64,000 bases of DNA from NCBI RefSeq assembly GCF_958298935.1, contig NC_084929.1:186001-250000 (forward strand), read 5' to 3'. The notes beneath the pieces are model-generated. The model was not told where the DNA came from. It worked only from the letters and a program-made list of their open reading frames with translations, and did not search any database. Position numbers and translations under genes: made by a program. Shown here piece by piece: positions 47,325 through 59,800 of this stretch (within the stretch, counting starts at the first letter, position 1; the number at the start of each line of letters is the position of its first letter). Source of the stretch: Phragmites australis (Eukaryota > Streptophyta > Magnoliopsida > Poales > Poaceae).

Positions 47325-47732
47325 TATGCCAAAAGTGATAGACAAACCTCCAGGCCGGAACTCTCAGAGGTTGCAGGACATGAAATACATTTGCAAATGG
47401 AGTCAAAATCTATAAAACCAAGTGTTTCTATATTAACAAATGGTATAATCAAAGTATCAAACTATACATTGTTACAGATGCGTACCTAAAAATTAAAACC
47501 ATCATGTTGGACATCAGAATGGTCATAAAATCAAGTTATAAATATGGCCGAGGGTTAAATGTAAGCTTTCTTATCTTCCGCGTCTTTTTGAATGGTACTC
47601 ACTGTAACAGAAAGAATCTGGAACAGAAAGTTGAAAGATACTTATTTTGAGAACTACCAATACATATATATTTGACGGGCACAACTAATATGTAGACACA
47701 AGTAACCTTGGAAAGTGTATTGGCTTTATTTG
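47325..47732. other. Intergenic, no gene seen
   Basis: AT-rich DNA between the CACTA terminus and the LTR-like region, with no coding signal. Confidence 0.45.
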
Positions 47733-50092
47733 TGTCACATCCCAAAATGCATTTACAGGTCATCATGCATGTCATGAGCATTCATGAGCCTAATGTTGAA
47801 TTATGTGAATTTTTTTTAGCTTAGTTTTAATTCAAATGGAATTAAAAAGGGGAAATTACAAGAAATGATAATGACCCTAGAAATGAGGCGTTATAAAGGA
47901 ACTCCTAAATTCACTAAAGAACCTAGGGTAAGAGAAAATTTTATAAATTAGTACATCACTTGAGATGAGTATTAGTGATTTTTCTAGATTTTTGAGAATT
48001 TATTTGATGGCTTAAAAATTACTAGAAGTTTTAAAAGTGAGCTACTTTGGAGAATTTTAGTTTGATTTCTACACAGGCTTTTAGGGTGCCACCTTTTTCA
48101 AATGGGTTCTCTGTGTTTTATAGTTGCTCCTTGAAAATGTTCGCCATTTTTGGAGCACCCTGGGTCCACTGTCCAAGCAGCGCGAGAGGGAGAGGAATAA
48201 TTGCTCTCTGTCATCACTGTTCACAGGGGGCCCACGGGTCATCGTCTTCCTTCTCCTTCCTGTTGCCGAACACAGAGACATGGCACCACGCGGCCGCCGC
48301 CGACTGTATATCTTGGGCGGTGCCTCTGCCCCCTCCGCCTTCCTCCCGGCCTCCCCACCCTCTCTCACTCCTCCCCCATTTCTCTCCCTGCTCCCTCACC
48401 GTTCTCGCACAGCACACAGAGCAGCCACCGCCGAGAGGAGAGAGCGCCGCCGCCTGCCTGTCCAATCCGACGCGCCTAGGCCCAGATCCGCCAAGCCTGA
48501 GCTGAGAATAGTACAGAGGAAAATGTGCTTAATCTGGTTTAATTCACCATTAATTCATGGACATTCAAAATTGGTGAATCTAATTTTGTTAATCTTGTAA
48601 AATAGAGTAATACATCCGAAAAATAGTGGCCCTCATGATATAGTTTTTTTAGCCCACTGGTTTAGCATATGTTTGTTTGCACATTGTTAGCTTGTAAATT
48701 TTGCGAAGAAAATAATAAAAATATTTTATGGTGAATTCAGTTCTAAAAATATTCATTAGTGTAACCCTATATAGGAAAAATGAGGGCCGGCATGTCAAGT
48801 TTGTTCTTAACGCCAACTTTCTTTTAATGCGCGCTCTTTTAATTAATTGGTTTTTGGATAGCACCTTGTGGTTTTGTTTATACCATGAGTATGTGCACTC
48901 TAAATTCTATGATTCTTGTCACATCATGTCCATTACTCAGCGCACTACCTTCTTACACATTTTCATGGCACATGGAGCATTTCTCATAGCATTCATACAT
49001 GTTAATTGTGTTATATCATCCTTCTTTTAGCAATCAACGAACCGCTGAGCGACGGGATTGTGTTTGAGGTTGAACCTGAACTTGTTGTGGATCGTGAAGC
49101 ACCTAAGAAAGGCAAGGTTCTATGCATCTTTCATCCCTATTTTGGATTATTGATTATGGTTAATTTTGTTAGTTATCGTTATATATCTTATATGCATGTT
49201 TTAGTGAGTCGATGTCGGGACCGTGGGTAGAACTTATTTGTTGTATATGTTCCTACATTGATATTATTGCTATCTTGATCCTTGTAACCCAGGTATCAGC
49301 TGCTAATGTCCAACTTAAAAAATAATATGATATACTTAGCAATGCTTAGGTCATTGGTAGAAGTCAAGTGATAGATTATCCATCGTTCGCGAGCTTTAGA
49401 GCTTAATTATGATTCACAAAAATAATGATGATGGGACGATAAGCTTGTGAAGATGAAATGAGATTTGGGCAGGCGATAAGGATGGCTCGGGAAGGGAGTC
49501 TAGGTTGCTATAGGCGCATTTGAATCGTTTAAGCACCGCTCATTAGTGCCATTGGTTTAAGCCCTTTCCGTACTTCCATATATTCTAATATGGTATGAAT
49601 GAGCCAATTATATCGTGATATACTAGTTGTTTGGCACATGATCTCATGGTGTGAGTGTGTGATATGTGTGGGTGTGGGTTATGGATGAGACTGGGAGCCT
49701 AATATGTGCCTCGGGGAGGAGGTAGGTGATCTTTGGTATCATGAGGATTGGTCAACCTGTTATGGATGGGTGAGAAAAAGGTTGTCCCGGGCGCTAAGTG
49801 GTTTGGCCCGTGTCATGTGGGTAAAATACTCCCTTGCAATATGTAAAATCAATTTGAAATGTCGCGCTCTCGGTCATGAGCATCAATCGTAGAGTTTCGA
49901 TGATTTAAGCGAATATAGTTGTATGTGGAATGTTGGGATATAGTTCTTTATGTCTTATGTTGAGAAGAGCATATTTATTCATTGGCTATGATTATGTATT
50001 GTTGTCATGAGGGAATGTCTTAGGCTATGGTTATAGATTGAGGAGAGGTGGGGGAAATGGTATGGGCTCTAGGCGGTTTGACACCACAGTCT
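47733..50092 (+). mobile_element. Probable solo LTR or LTR-like repeat of a gypsy-type family
   Basis: It starts TGTCACATCCCAAAATGC, a start seen on large grass gypsy LTRs. It proceeds through AT-rich DNA, a C-rich 5'-leader-like part (48230-48480) and phrases I associate with dispersed grass retroelement LTRs (gaccgtgggtagaact, gcttagcaatgcttaggtc, gtgtcatgtgggtaaaatac). The right limit is near gtttgacaccaca at about 50092. No matching TSD was found and no gag or pol is present. The short frame NEPLSDGIVFEVEPELVVDR at about 49027 is probably not a gene. Confidence 0.4.
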
Positions 50093-50238
50093 GCAACCTG
50101 AAAAATTGAGCCCATTGAAAAACCAAGCCAAGCCCATTCTAATTGCCAGCACAAACCGAACAAACCCAATAGTCATCTCAACACATTCCTCACCAAACCA
50201 AATCAGCCCAACTCAAAACACAACTCACTAAAACCAGT

Positions 50239-50560
50239 TTGGAACCAAACCATTACAGGTTTAAGTTCGATCCGTTGCTTACCTTGACGTACAGACAGCG
50301 AGGATCGGAGCATGTCGCCTGCGCTCACTCTCCGTCGTCTGCGCACAGCGTGACGAAGGCGAGCGCCATGCGTGCCCACGACGCCGGCCCGGACAAGACC
50401 GCGACGGCGAAGTTGGTCGGCAAAATCCCACCGTCATTGCCCAACTACCCGAGAACAGAGCGCTCGGAGAGGAGGAGAATGAGGCGAGGACCCCAAGGGT
50501 CGGAGGAGACGGGTGGCAATAACCATGAGACGAGGACCCCAAGGGTCGAGTAAGCAAACA
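50239..50560. other. GC-rich patch with a short direct repeat
   Basis: An open frame of 104 codons exists (50239-50553) but shows no domain. The phrase cgaggaccccaagggtcg occurs at about 50486 and again at about 50533. It may be a fragment of a captured gene; nothing allows a call. Confidence 0.35.
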
Positions 50561-51189
50561 AATGGTCAGGCCTATAACCTCCGCCCGGCAACGAAACCCA
50601 AAACCTTCCTCTCTCTCTCTCTTTCTCTCTCAATTAATAATTAAGCACTTGGCCGTCCTCTTAGCAGCAGCAGCAGATCGATCCGACTAATTTTTTTCTT
50701 TCTCTCAATTACGAGTGAACGGATAAGATAAGAAGACTAAAGGGGGTGGGCGAGAGAGAAAGATAGTTCAACCTCATGGGGGGAGTTCTGAACAGTGAAC
50801 TACGTATCAAGCAATAACTTACAAATAAATCTACCACTATGCTAAAATGAATTTTGAGTAGTGCCTCCTTTGACAGCCCATAATCCTGACTAAAGACAGC
50901 ACCTGAGAGGCCACTTATACGCACGCTTTGGTCATAGTTGATCTTTGTTATCACCTACCGAGGATAGGGACAGAACAACACTGATCATGCCTATCATAAA
51001 AAAAAGAAGTTTTGGAGGAAATTAGATAGATTGAGATTTTCTGTAACAATGCATGATACATCTTCTTAGAAGAAAGCATGAGTGGATTAGTATCATATAT
51101 ATGAAGACAATAGCATTGTGAATTATAATACCATAAATATCATTCGTGAAAAATCGTATGTGAATTATATGTGCTTTTTTTGTGTGAAA
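50561..51189. other. Intergenic, CT-rich microsatellite, no gene
   Basis: A CT run (ctctctctctctctttctct) lies at about 50611-50630. The rest is AT-rich without coding signal. Confidence 0.5.
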
Positions 51190-51445
51190 TTATTATTGTC
51201 GGATTGAGGCAAAAACTGTTAGTGATGTCACCATTTTCACTATCAGTTTGAACCATTAACAAGCAGTGATAGTAAAGTTATTATTGATGGTTCGTTGCAC
51301 AAATCGGTAGTGACAGTGGTAATGTCACTGTCAGTTTGAGCCAAGAACTGACAGTCTGACGATTTTTAGCTCAAACTGACAGTGATAGTGAAGATATTAT
51401 TGTCAGTTCGTGGCTTAAAATAGTACAATCACTGCTGGTTTAGAA
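51190..51445. repeat. CACTA-type subterminal repeat block
   Basis: Repeated inverted words include cactatcagtttgaacc, actgacagtgatagtg, atcggtagtgacagtgg, tgtcactgtcagtttgagcc and aatcactgctggttt. The organisation matches the subterminal regions at 19.2 and 22.5 kb, but no CACTA terminus or transposase is attached. It is a relic. Confidence 0.6.
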
Positions 51446-52365
51446 ATCAATAATCTCATATAACGATTTTTGAATGGTACTGATAAAGATTTTTTAATAG
51501 TATATATATTTTCCTTTTTTTTTAAATATCCATGTACCTCAATATCAAATAATCTAACAGCGATTCCCTGCTTGCAGTTTTTACAGCCACGAGCACCAAT
51601 TTATTTAATCCTTTCCTGGTTATGGGCAACATATATGACTTTAAAGGCTGCGACATGACATCAACAAGACTAGTTATACTGCAGAACTCCATGAATGGTG
51701 ACTGTATATGAGATGTGGAATTATACTTAGCATCTGTTTCTTTTCATACTAATCCTGAAAATATTCTCTCTTTATCAAATCTCTTGTTTCTTCACTGGTT
51801 TTCCTCGGTCTCTAGGTGCATATATAATCAGTGCTAGAGCAGATTCCTATAGTTTTACGTGGATATTTTGTTATATGTTGGACTAATTAACAATACAGCT
51901 AAAGTTGTGTTCAGATTAATCTTGGCTTATATAAAATATATATCGAGCTGCTACGGTGGTGCAATGATATCATTAGAACAAATATTCATCTGTGGCTCAT
52001 GCGATCGAATCGGTTTAGAGTTTAGAACCGGCTGGAGGAGTGGAACCAGTTGCTGTGCCATGTCCATAAGTTACATGCACCAACTTACATGCATGTAAAC
52101 TCAACAAGTTTGCATTTCTTATTGGCTTCCTGATCCATCATAGCTAGCTCCCTAAACCCTGATCATCATGCATGGTAATCTAAAATGACATCTGTTTTGA
52201 GTCTTGAAAAAAGAAAAGACTGGAAGCTCTTTGTTTCAGAATATGGTCTTATTTTTTTGGTCAAACTCCAGAATCAATCAATGGCGGTGCCAACGCCACT
52301 TGGGAGCAATCCAACTAACCCAATTGCTTAATCAACACACATTGACCTTTTTCTTGGCTTGAGAA
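51446..52365. other. Intergenic, no gene seen
   Basis: AT-rich sequence without a recognisable frame, RNA gene or repeat boundary. Confidence 0.5.
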
Positions 52366-52617
52366 CTCCATCCGTTGAAAAATAGTATATATTTTTTAAA
52401 AAAAATAAATTTTATATACTTTGACTAATATTTAATCAAATTATAAGAATATCTAGTGTATAAAAATTATATAATTAAGTTCATAATTCAAAATAATTTT
52501 ATAATATATGGATTTTGCAGTTATAAATGATATATTTTGTAAGAAAATTTTAGTCAAAATTCAATTTTTGAAGACCGAGTCTAAAAAATACGTATACTAT
52601 TTCTGAACGGAGGAAAT
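52366..52617. mobile_element. Stowaway-like MITE
   Basis: The left end is ctccatccgttgaaaaatag; the right end, reverse complemented, is tatttcctccgttcagaaatag. These are the CTCCCTCCGTTC-type termini of Tc1/mariner Stowaway MITEs of grasses. The element is about 250 bp, AT-rich and non-coding, with an inverted-repeat structure. Confidence 0.8.
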
Positions 52618-53229
52618 ACTTAATATCCATGATGACTTCTAAAAATCAGATCAAACACTAATGAACTAACCAGCTACTGGATAAATTAAATCACACACCA
52701 ATACCCAAGCGCAGAATAATATTATAAAACTTCAAATCTCAAGTGCTTTTGACGATGCATATATAAGCAGTTTCGTCAGCACTTAGGCAGGGGGACAATG
52801 GCTTTTTTTGCCACCTTAGCGGATGGCGACCGCCAAAATACCATCCTACCAAATGTTCTCATCCAAATGCCACCCGGGGACTATTCAGCACCGGTTACTC
52901 GTTGTGCAAAGAAAGTTTTCCGTTGTAAACAGTAATCAGAAGCTAAAAATGGTGCAAAAAAATATGTCGATTTTTTACATGCTCTAATAATTCATAAGCA
53001 ACCTATTTTAACTGGATTCACTAAAAATCTTGTGTACAATCTAAACTAAAATTCTTTAAAATGTGCTACTTTTACAACTTCTAGAAATTTTTAAGTCCTC
53101 ATAAAAATTCTAAAAAATCTAGAAAAATCACTAATATTCCTCTAATATTATTTAATAATTTATAAAATTATTTTTCACCTAAGTTATAAGTTGAAAAAGT
53201 GAGTTACTTCGTAATACCTACTAATAAAT
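52618..53229. other. Intergenic, no gene seen
   Basis: AT-rich, with no coding signal. A few words (gccaccttagcggatggcga) give no family. Confidence 0.5.
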
Positions 53230-53413
53230 AGGCGCTGGAATGGTGGTGGTACGAGTGATGATCTTGCTCTGTGGCTTCTTACAGGACCCGAAGCCGGCGG
53301 TGGCGTCCATGGGAGTGCTCATGCAGACGATGGCGCTGGTGTACGTGTTCTCGTCATCGTTCTGGTTCAGCGTGTCCACGCAGGTAGGCAACGAACTGGG
53401 CACGAACAGCATG
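53230..53413 (+). pseudogene. MATE (DTX) transporter exon fragment
   Basis: Translation gives ALEWWWYE, then after a 1-bp frame change MILLCGFL, DPKPAVASMGVLMQTMALVY, VFSSSFWFSVSTQVGNELGT and NS. This is the segment around the seventh to eighth membrane spans of plant MATE multidrug and toxin extrusion carriers (usual form PKPAVASMGVLIQTT..YVFPSSLS..VSTRVGNELGAN). Only this one segment is present, with unrelated DNA on both sides, so it is a captured or decayed fragment, not a gene. Confidence 0.85.
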
Positions 53414-54300
53414 GTGAGTAATTTTAACGAAAATGTGATAATTACAAAAATAACTAATCATGTGAGTAGCCCCTAACCAGGATAGATCCGAACCAGGCCA
53501 ACTCAACACATGTCTTATCAGTGCGGTGCAATACCCTGGTGATAAGCTTGGTTTGGTTTGTTTGTATTTGGTTGTCTGGGAAAAAACTGCATTGTTGGGT
53601 GCATTGGTTGGCTGGCAACCAACACATGGTGTGCTCACCTTGGGCGTGCAGGAAGCTCTATGTTTGACTGTAGTTTCAGTGATTTTGTCTAAGTCCTGGC
53701 ACTTGCGAAAGATGGTTGAAGTTGAGTACACAGAAGTAGTGAACAATTGTAGTATTTATAAACTAATGAAGAAGTACAATTACAGATGGTCACATTATAG
53801 AGTTACTAGGGTTTAGGATTACTCTAGTGAAGATACAGTTTGCATACAAGGAATACAATAAATGTGATCTGCACAACTATAAGATTCATCTTAAAAAGGC
53901 AAATGTGCCTCTGCAACCCTTCTTCCCATCAGGAGCACGGACGTAGTGTTGATCAACTTTTGTGTTGTATCCCTGAACAAACACAGTGTAAGCAGGAATT
54001 GCATCCTCTTTTGATGCAAAGCTCTTGTAACAGCAATTCTAGTACCTAGAAACTTGGTCATGGCAGCTCAGACCTTCATCCAGTAAGCTGTAAGCCTGGT
54101 TGGGGATGTGGCCGCCCATCCAATCACACCCATAGACGATGGGTGCAATGCAAGCAAAAGTAGCTCTACTTTTTTTTTTCTTTTTGCAATACTACTAACG
54201 AGATAACGAACCTGATTTCAGTAAGAAAAAAATGGAGATAATGAACCTGGCTGGCTTGCGCTGTTCGTTCCTTAATTGGTAGGTTAATTTAGGCTCTGGG
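53414..54300. other. Intergenic, no gene seen
   Basis: Mixed composition with no domain in any frame. The open frame at 53746-53354 on the minus strand is largely the shadow of the MATE fragment. Confidence 0.45.
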
Positions 54301-54324
54301 AATATATATATATATATATATATT
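54301..54324. repeat. (TA)n microsatellite
   Basis: About eleven TA dinucleotides in a row. Confidence 0.9.
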
Positions 54325-54497
54325 AGATTATTCAGCTGCTCAACTTATTGAATAGCCTAGATTCTCAGTGTGAAAGAAATAGAAAAGAAAAATATAGACA
54401 CGGGAGCTTCTAGAAGCTGCAAATAAATGCACAAATTAGCACAGGTGGCATGTAGTCTGAAGGCTTAATCGGAGCAGAGCAGAATTATGTATCTATA

Positions 54498-54830
54498 TCT
54501 ATACTCTTATAAAATAGACGAGTTATAATAAATTCGAACGATTTTTATCGTACATCTTACATGGTCAAATATCCACAATTAAAGTTGGTCATCCGTCTCC
54601 TTCCCTTTCAATTGTTTGAAACCTTTAATCAATTTAGAAACATGCAATTAATAAGCATTATCAGTGTTAAAAAATATTAATACACCGTTATTTCATTCCA
54701 TCTATATCCAATAACTAGAATCAATGCATCATCAGTTTTTTTATTAATTAGTTTATTCCTATTTTTTAATTTTTATCATAATATTATCGATTTTACCTCG
54801 TATGTATAGCACGTTTCTGTTTGCTTAGTG
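54498..54830 (+). mobile_element. Possible non-autonomous Helitron-like relic
   Basis: The start tctatactcttataaaatag (continuing acgag) resembles 5' ends of grass Helitrons, and about 330 bp later a short GC patch (ctcgtatgtatagcacg) followed by cttagt resembles a decayed 3' hairpin plus CTRR end. The match is weak and no target AT pair was verified. Confidence 0.25.
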
Positions 54831-56678
54831 TATAGGATTCTTGAGCACGTCCGACATGGGCATGTGAACGTATCTGCTGGCACTAATTCTGAGGAGAGAA
54901 CCATTTGTCAAACTGAACCTCCAGATCCGTGCACAAGTAGCTGGTCGTTGCATGCTAAAAAAATGGAGTAAATTTTATATATATGGAGTTTGTGCAAGAT
55001 TAAGTTCCATGATATTGAGTATATATGACATTAGAGACTTGGACAACAGACACAATGATTTAATGTAGCAAAATTCTCTAATACGGAGGTAAGAAAATCA
55101 CAGGAAATAAATCTTACTACGATGATCTTAGATTACAAGTACAAAGAGTGGCTCATATTTATAGCCGTCTTATGAAGTCGTATTTGAATAGAAATATTTA
55201 TAGTATTCATCTAGAACTTCTCTTAAGGGAATCATTATTCAACAAACCTCATCCGAACAAAGATGTGCATAAAGAAATTGCCTGAAAAACCTCCAAAGGC
55301 GATCAAGCACCATGAATATCAAACAAGTATAAACAATGTTTGAACCTAATATTGGAGAGTGTTTTTTCATCCAATTCCTCCTATTTATTATTTGACATAT
55401 CCGTCATTTTAGTGAGTAGCGTATTTCTTACGTCTACCTGTGTGAGAATAGTTTTCATATGAACATGTCATACGGAAAAACTGATATTACCATTGAACTA
55501 TTCAATGTCAAATTTAGCGGAGGACATGTTGAAAAAAATTGTAGATAAAAAATATAGCAGGTTCTGAAAGAAAAAAAAAACTTTATTATACGCTGTGGGT
55601 GCGCATAGCAAAGCGCGCGAGGAAACCCGAGCGGCGGCGAGGGCGCAAAGTCAGGCGGACGACGCAGAAACTGCGCAAGGAATATTTATAGTATTTGTTT
55701 AGGACGTGTACTCGCGAGGTATTTGAGTCATTATCCGACATATAAACGTATTTTCGCAAGCGCGTGTTAGTGGTCAAAGGTTTGAAACTTACATTTCTGG
55801 ACGAACTTGCAACATGGTCGCTGTAGGTAGGCAGATAAACATCGACGAGAAAATAGTTTAAACGTATTTTCATCTCTAATGAATACTGAATTGTCCTGTG
55901 TGTAAGGAGAGGAAATAAGGAGATGTGGTAACGAAATTCTTTATGATGGTGGGAAACAGTGTAATCTCCAACACGTAATGGGTGTGGAATTCGCAGGATT
56001 GACTGGGTTGAGACAGAGACGCGTATAGAATATGTAGCGGTCGCCTCCTTCCTCCTCTTAATACTAGTAGTAGGAGTAGTATCTATTCGTCTTGCGATTT
56101 CCTTGCACTCTAGATAGAGATGTTCACATCAACTAATTAAGGAATTCCAATTTCCTTGCAGCCCAATTAATCATGCGATTTGGTTAATTTCTCGTTCTCT
56201 TTTTCGTTTGCAAACAAGTCCTGTCCCGTGCATCTAGATAGATCTAGAGAAGGATTTCTTGGCAATGGCCAGGAGAGCAACAAAAAGCTAGCAAGTCAAC
56301 CCATGCATATGGAATTCCGTCGTGCACGGCGATGACTGACGAGATGCGATTCTAAATCCACCTGCCGCTACAGCTGCATTTCTAGGATGAGACCAACAGA
56401 AACATGCAAGGCCGCCGGCTTAGCTTCGTCCAGTCTTCCCTCCCCGTTCCATCTTGGCTTCCTCCAAGGAGAAAGCTGGCCTTTTCTTGCCTCTTTCGCC
56501 GCCCGGCCGTCTTCTCTCCTCTCTTGTGTACTTTATACGGATGGTCAGGCTGCAGCCTGGAGTCTCTTGGTTCGTTCCTTGTTGGGGACACGCTTCGATT
56601 CTTTGGTCCAATTCATCTATCCATTTTGTCCGCTCTCCATTTGGCCGGCCCTCCTTGCTTCCCGCTCCTGCTCCTGCT
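54831..56678. other. Intergenic DNA upstream of the flippase gene
   Basis: Mostly AT-rich. A GC-rich patch at about 55590-55680 opens a 95-codon minus frame (55873-55586) with no domain. The last 350 bp are pyrimidine-rich and probably hold the promoter of the P4-ATPase. Confidence 0.45.
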
Positions 56679-56684
56679 TATAAA
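56679..56684 (+). promoter_or_regulatory. Candidate TATA box of the P4-ATPase gene
   Basis: TATAAA in a C-rich context (gctTATAAAgctcgccgg), 216 bp upstream of the start codon. A transcript start about 30 bp downstream would give a leader of roughly 190 nt. Confidence 0.5.
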
Positions 56685-56899
56685 GCTCGCCGGCTCTCAA
56701 TCTTGCTTAGTTTCAGTTGGTTTAGTTTACCACCACCAGGCGCCAGCAGCAACTTAAATTTGCATTCTTCTACTTCTTGGATCGATCCCTCTTGCTTGCT
56801 GCCTTGTACAGTAATCCTAGTCCTCAAGTTCAGCTCTTGTTGCATTGCATTCCATTGCTTTTGCTGCTGCAATCAAATCAAATCAATACAGTACAGTAC

Positions 56900-59800
56900 A
56901 TGGCCGACGGCGGCGGCAGAGGAGATGACGGCCACCTCAACCCCACCAGGAGGAGGAGGAGGAGCCGGAGGAGGACGATGCGCCTCAGCAGGCTCTACAG
57001 CTTCGCGTGCGGCCGGAGGCCCAACGTGGCAGACGACGACCCGGGGTCCAGGATCGGCGGGCCGGGCTTCTCGCGGGTGGTCAACGCCGGCGCCCTGGCC
57101 CTGCAGCAGCAGCCGCAGCCGCAGCCGACCGGCAGCAACTCCATCTCGACGACCAAGTACAACGTGGCCACCTTCCTGCCCAAGTCCCTGTTCGAGCAGT
57201 TCCGCCGGGTCGCCAACTTCTACTTCCTCATCGCCGCCTGCCTCGCCTACACCAGCCTCGCCCCCTACAGCTCCGCAACCGCCGTTGCGCCGCTCGTCAT
57301 CGTCATCTCCGCCACCATGGTCAAGGAGGCCATCGAGGACTGGAGGAGGAACCAGCAGGTCCGTCCCTCTGTCTTCTTTGACTCTCTGTCTCTCTGCTGA
57401 TGGTGGAGTACCTGCTTCACTTAGCCTGTTCTGTTCATTCCAGATGATGAAATCAATTGAAATATTAGGTCCTCTGATGTAAGTCAGAATGTTCAGCTCA
57501 ATGATTAAATCGAATTACAGTAGCTTAGCTTGCATTCAGATTAACTTAATTCCAGCTGACCAAATCAACTGTGGAAGAGTGATGACAATTTCCTTCAAGC
57601 TGTATTCAGAATGTATTGCTACTCCAGCGGCAGCATGCATCTAACCATTAGGTGCCACCAATTATGCTATGTATTCCAGGATAATTCGCTAGCTGTTGTA
57701 CCACCAGAAAGTTCATAAACTTGTCTAAAACCTTCACACAGAATGTTCAATCACTTTTGTTTTCAATACAAATACAATATTATACAATACAATAAACAAG
57801 AATTGTTTAGGAGACAAACACATGGACTGAACTGGCTATGAATGAATCTCATCCAGGATAACGAGGTGAACAACAGAAGGGCAAAAGTGTTCCAGGATGG
57901 TGCGTTCTGTGACGCCAAATGGAAGGACCTCCGTGTTGGTGATATTGTCAAGGTTGAAAAGGATGACTTCTTCCCGGCTGATCTTGTCTTGCTGACATCT
58001 AGCTACGAGGACGCCATTTGCTACGTCGAGACCATGAACCTTGATGGAGAGACAAACCTCAAGCTGAAGCAGTCCCTAGAGGTGACCTCCACCTTGCAGG
58101 ACGATGAGAGCTTCAGCGCCTTTGGGGCAGTAATAAGATGTGAAGACCCAAATGCACTTCTCTACTCATTTGTCGGGAACATCGAAATTGAAGACCAACA
58201 ATATCCTCTCTCACCTCAGCAGCTCCTCCTCAGAGACTCCAAGCTTCGGAACACCGAGTTTGTGTACGGCGTTGTCATTTTCACAGGCCATGACACAAAG
58301 GTTATGCAGAACGCTATGAAAGTACCATCCAAAAGAAGCAATATTGAAAAGAAGATGGACTGGATCATTTACCTCCTTTTGTCTTCGCTCGTCCTAATTT
58401 CATTCATTGGCTCAATTTTCTTTGGCATTGCAACCAGAGATGACATGCAAGATGGCAGGATGAAGAGATGGTACCTTAGACCTGATGACACTACCATCTA
58501 CTTTGATCCAAACAAGCCAGCTATATCAGCAGTGCTCCACTTCCTGACAGCAATGATGCTTTATGGGTATTTCATCCCAATTTCCCTCTACATTTCCATT
58601 GAGATCGTCAAGCTCTTGCAGGCACTGTTCATCAACCATGACATCCACATGTATCATGAAGAGACCGACACGCCAGCTCATGCTAGAACGTCCAACTTGA
58701 ATGAGGAGCTTGGTCAAGTTGACACAATTCTGACAGATAAAACCGGTACTTTGACTTGCAACTCCATGGAGTTCATCAAATGCTCTATTGCGGGAACTGC
58801 ATATGGCCGTGGTATCACCGAGGTCGAGAGAGCTATGGCAAAGAGGAATGGTTCCCCATTGATTGCCGACATGGACAGCGGCATCGAACATTTTCAGCCT
58901 AAGGGGAAAATTGCAGTCAAAGGATTTAATTTCACAGATGAGCGTGTCATGAACGGTAACTGGGTCAACCAACCCCACTCCAATGTGATCGAGATGTTCT
59001 TCCGGTTGTTGGCAGTCTGTCACACATGCATACCTGAAGTCGACGAAGAATCGGGGAAGATCTCATACGAAGCAGAGTCTCCTGATGAGGCAGCCTTTGT
59101 TGTTGCAGCAAGGGAACTCGGTTTCACGTTTTACCAACGGACACAGACAGGCGTTTATCTGCATGAGTTAGATCCCTTGTCTGGAGAACAAGTTGACAGG
59201 TATGAGCTTGAAATTCGTTTTAATTTTCCAGTAAAAATTTAGGAGCGACACACAGTACAATCCTTTTCTAGTTTACATTCGGAAAACAAAAATCAGGAGC
59301 AACCTGACAATCTTGTAATGCAAAACTTCTTTTTCTTTATTATTCTTATTTGGCAGATCATATAGGATCTTGCATGTGCTTGAGTTCAATAGTGCTCGGA
59401 AGCGGATGTCAGTAATAGTTAAGGATGATGAGGGGAAAACGTTTCTCTTCAGTAAAGGTGCTGACAGGTATGTTCTATTCATTGTTCAGTTATCTGCTGG
59501 GATCTGTTAAATACATCAAGCTCTCGTATGGTAACCGGTTGAGGAGCAGAGGTCTCACTTTTTACTCTTAATCTCCATACTTGCACAATGGCTATCTCTT
59601 GACTTGATCTCAATATATGCAGTGTAATGTTTGAAAGGCTATCGAGTTCTGAGAGTGCGTACAGACAAGTGACCCAACAGCACATAAACGAATACGCTGA
59701 TGCTGGTCTGAGGACACTAGTTCTTGCATACCGTGAACTTGAGGAGGATGAATACACATATTTTGACTGGAAGTTCACAGCAGCTAAGAATTCTGTTAGC

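Noticed and set aside
48047..48600. First exon of a gene (158-codon frame)
   Set aside because: C-rich, three overlapping frames, no domain; it lies within an LTR-like repeat.
55586..55873. 95-codon minus-strand frame as a small gene
   Set aside because: No domain, no neighbouring exons, and half of it lies in a GC patch.
56454..57482. 342-codon frame overlapping the flippase 5' end
   Set aside because: It is the shadow of exon 1 of the P4-ATPase in another frame, low-complexity Ser/Pro-rich.
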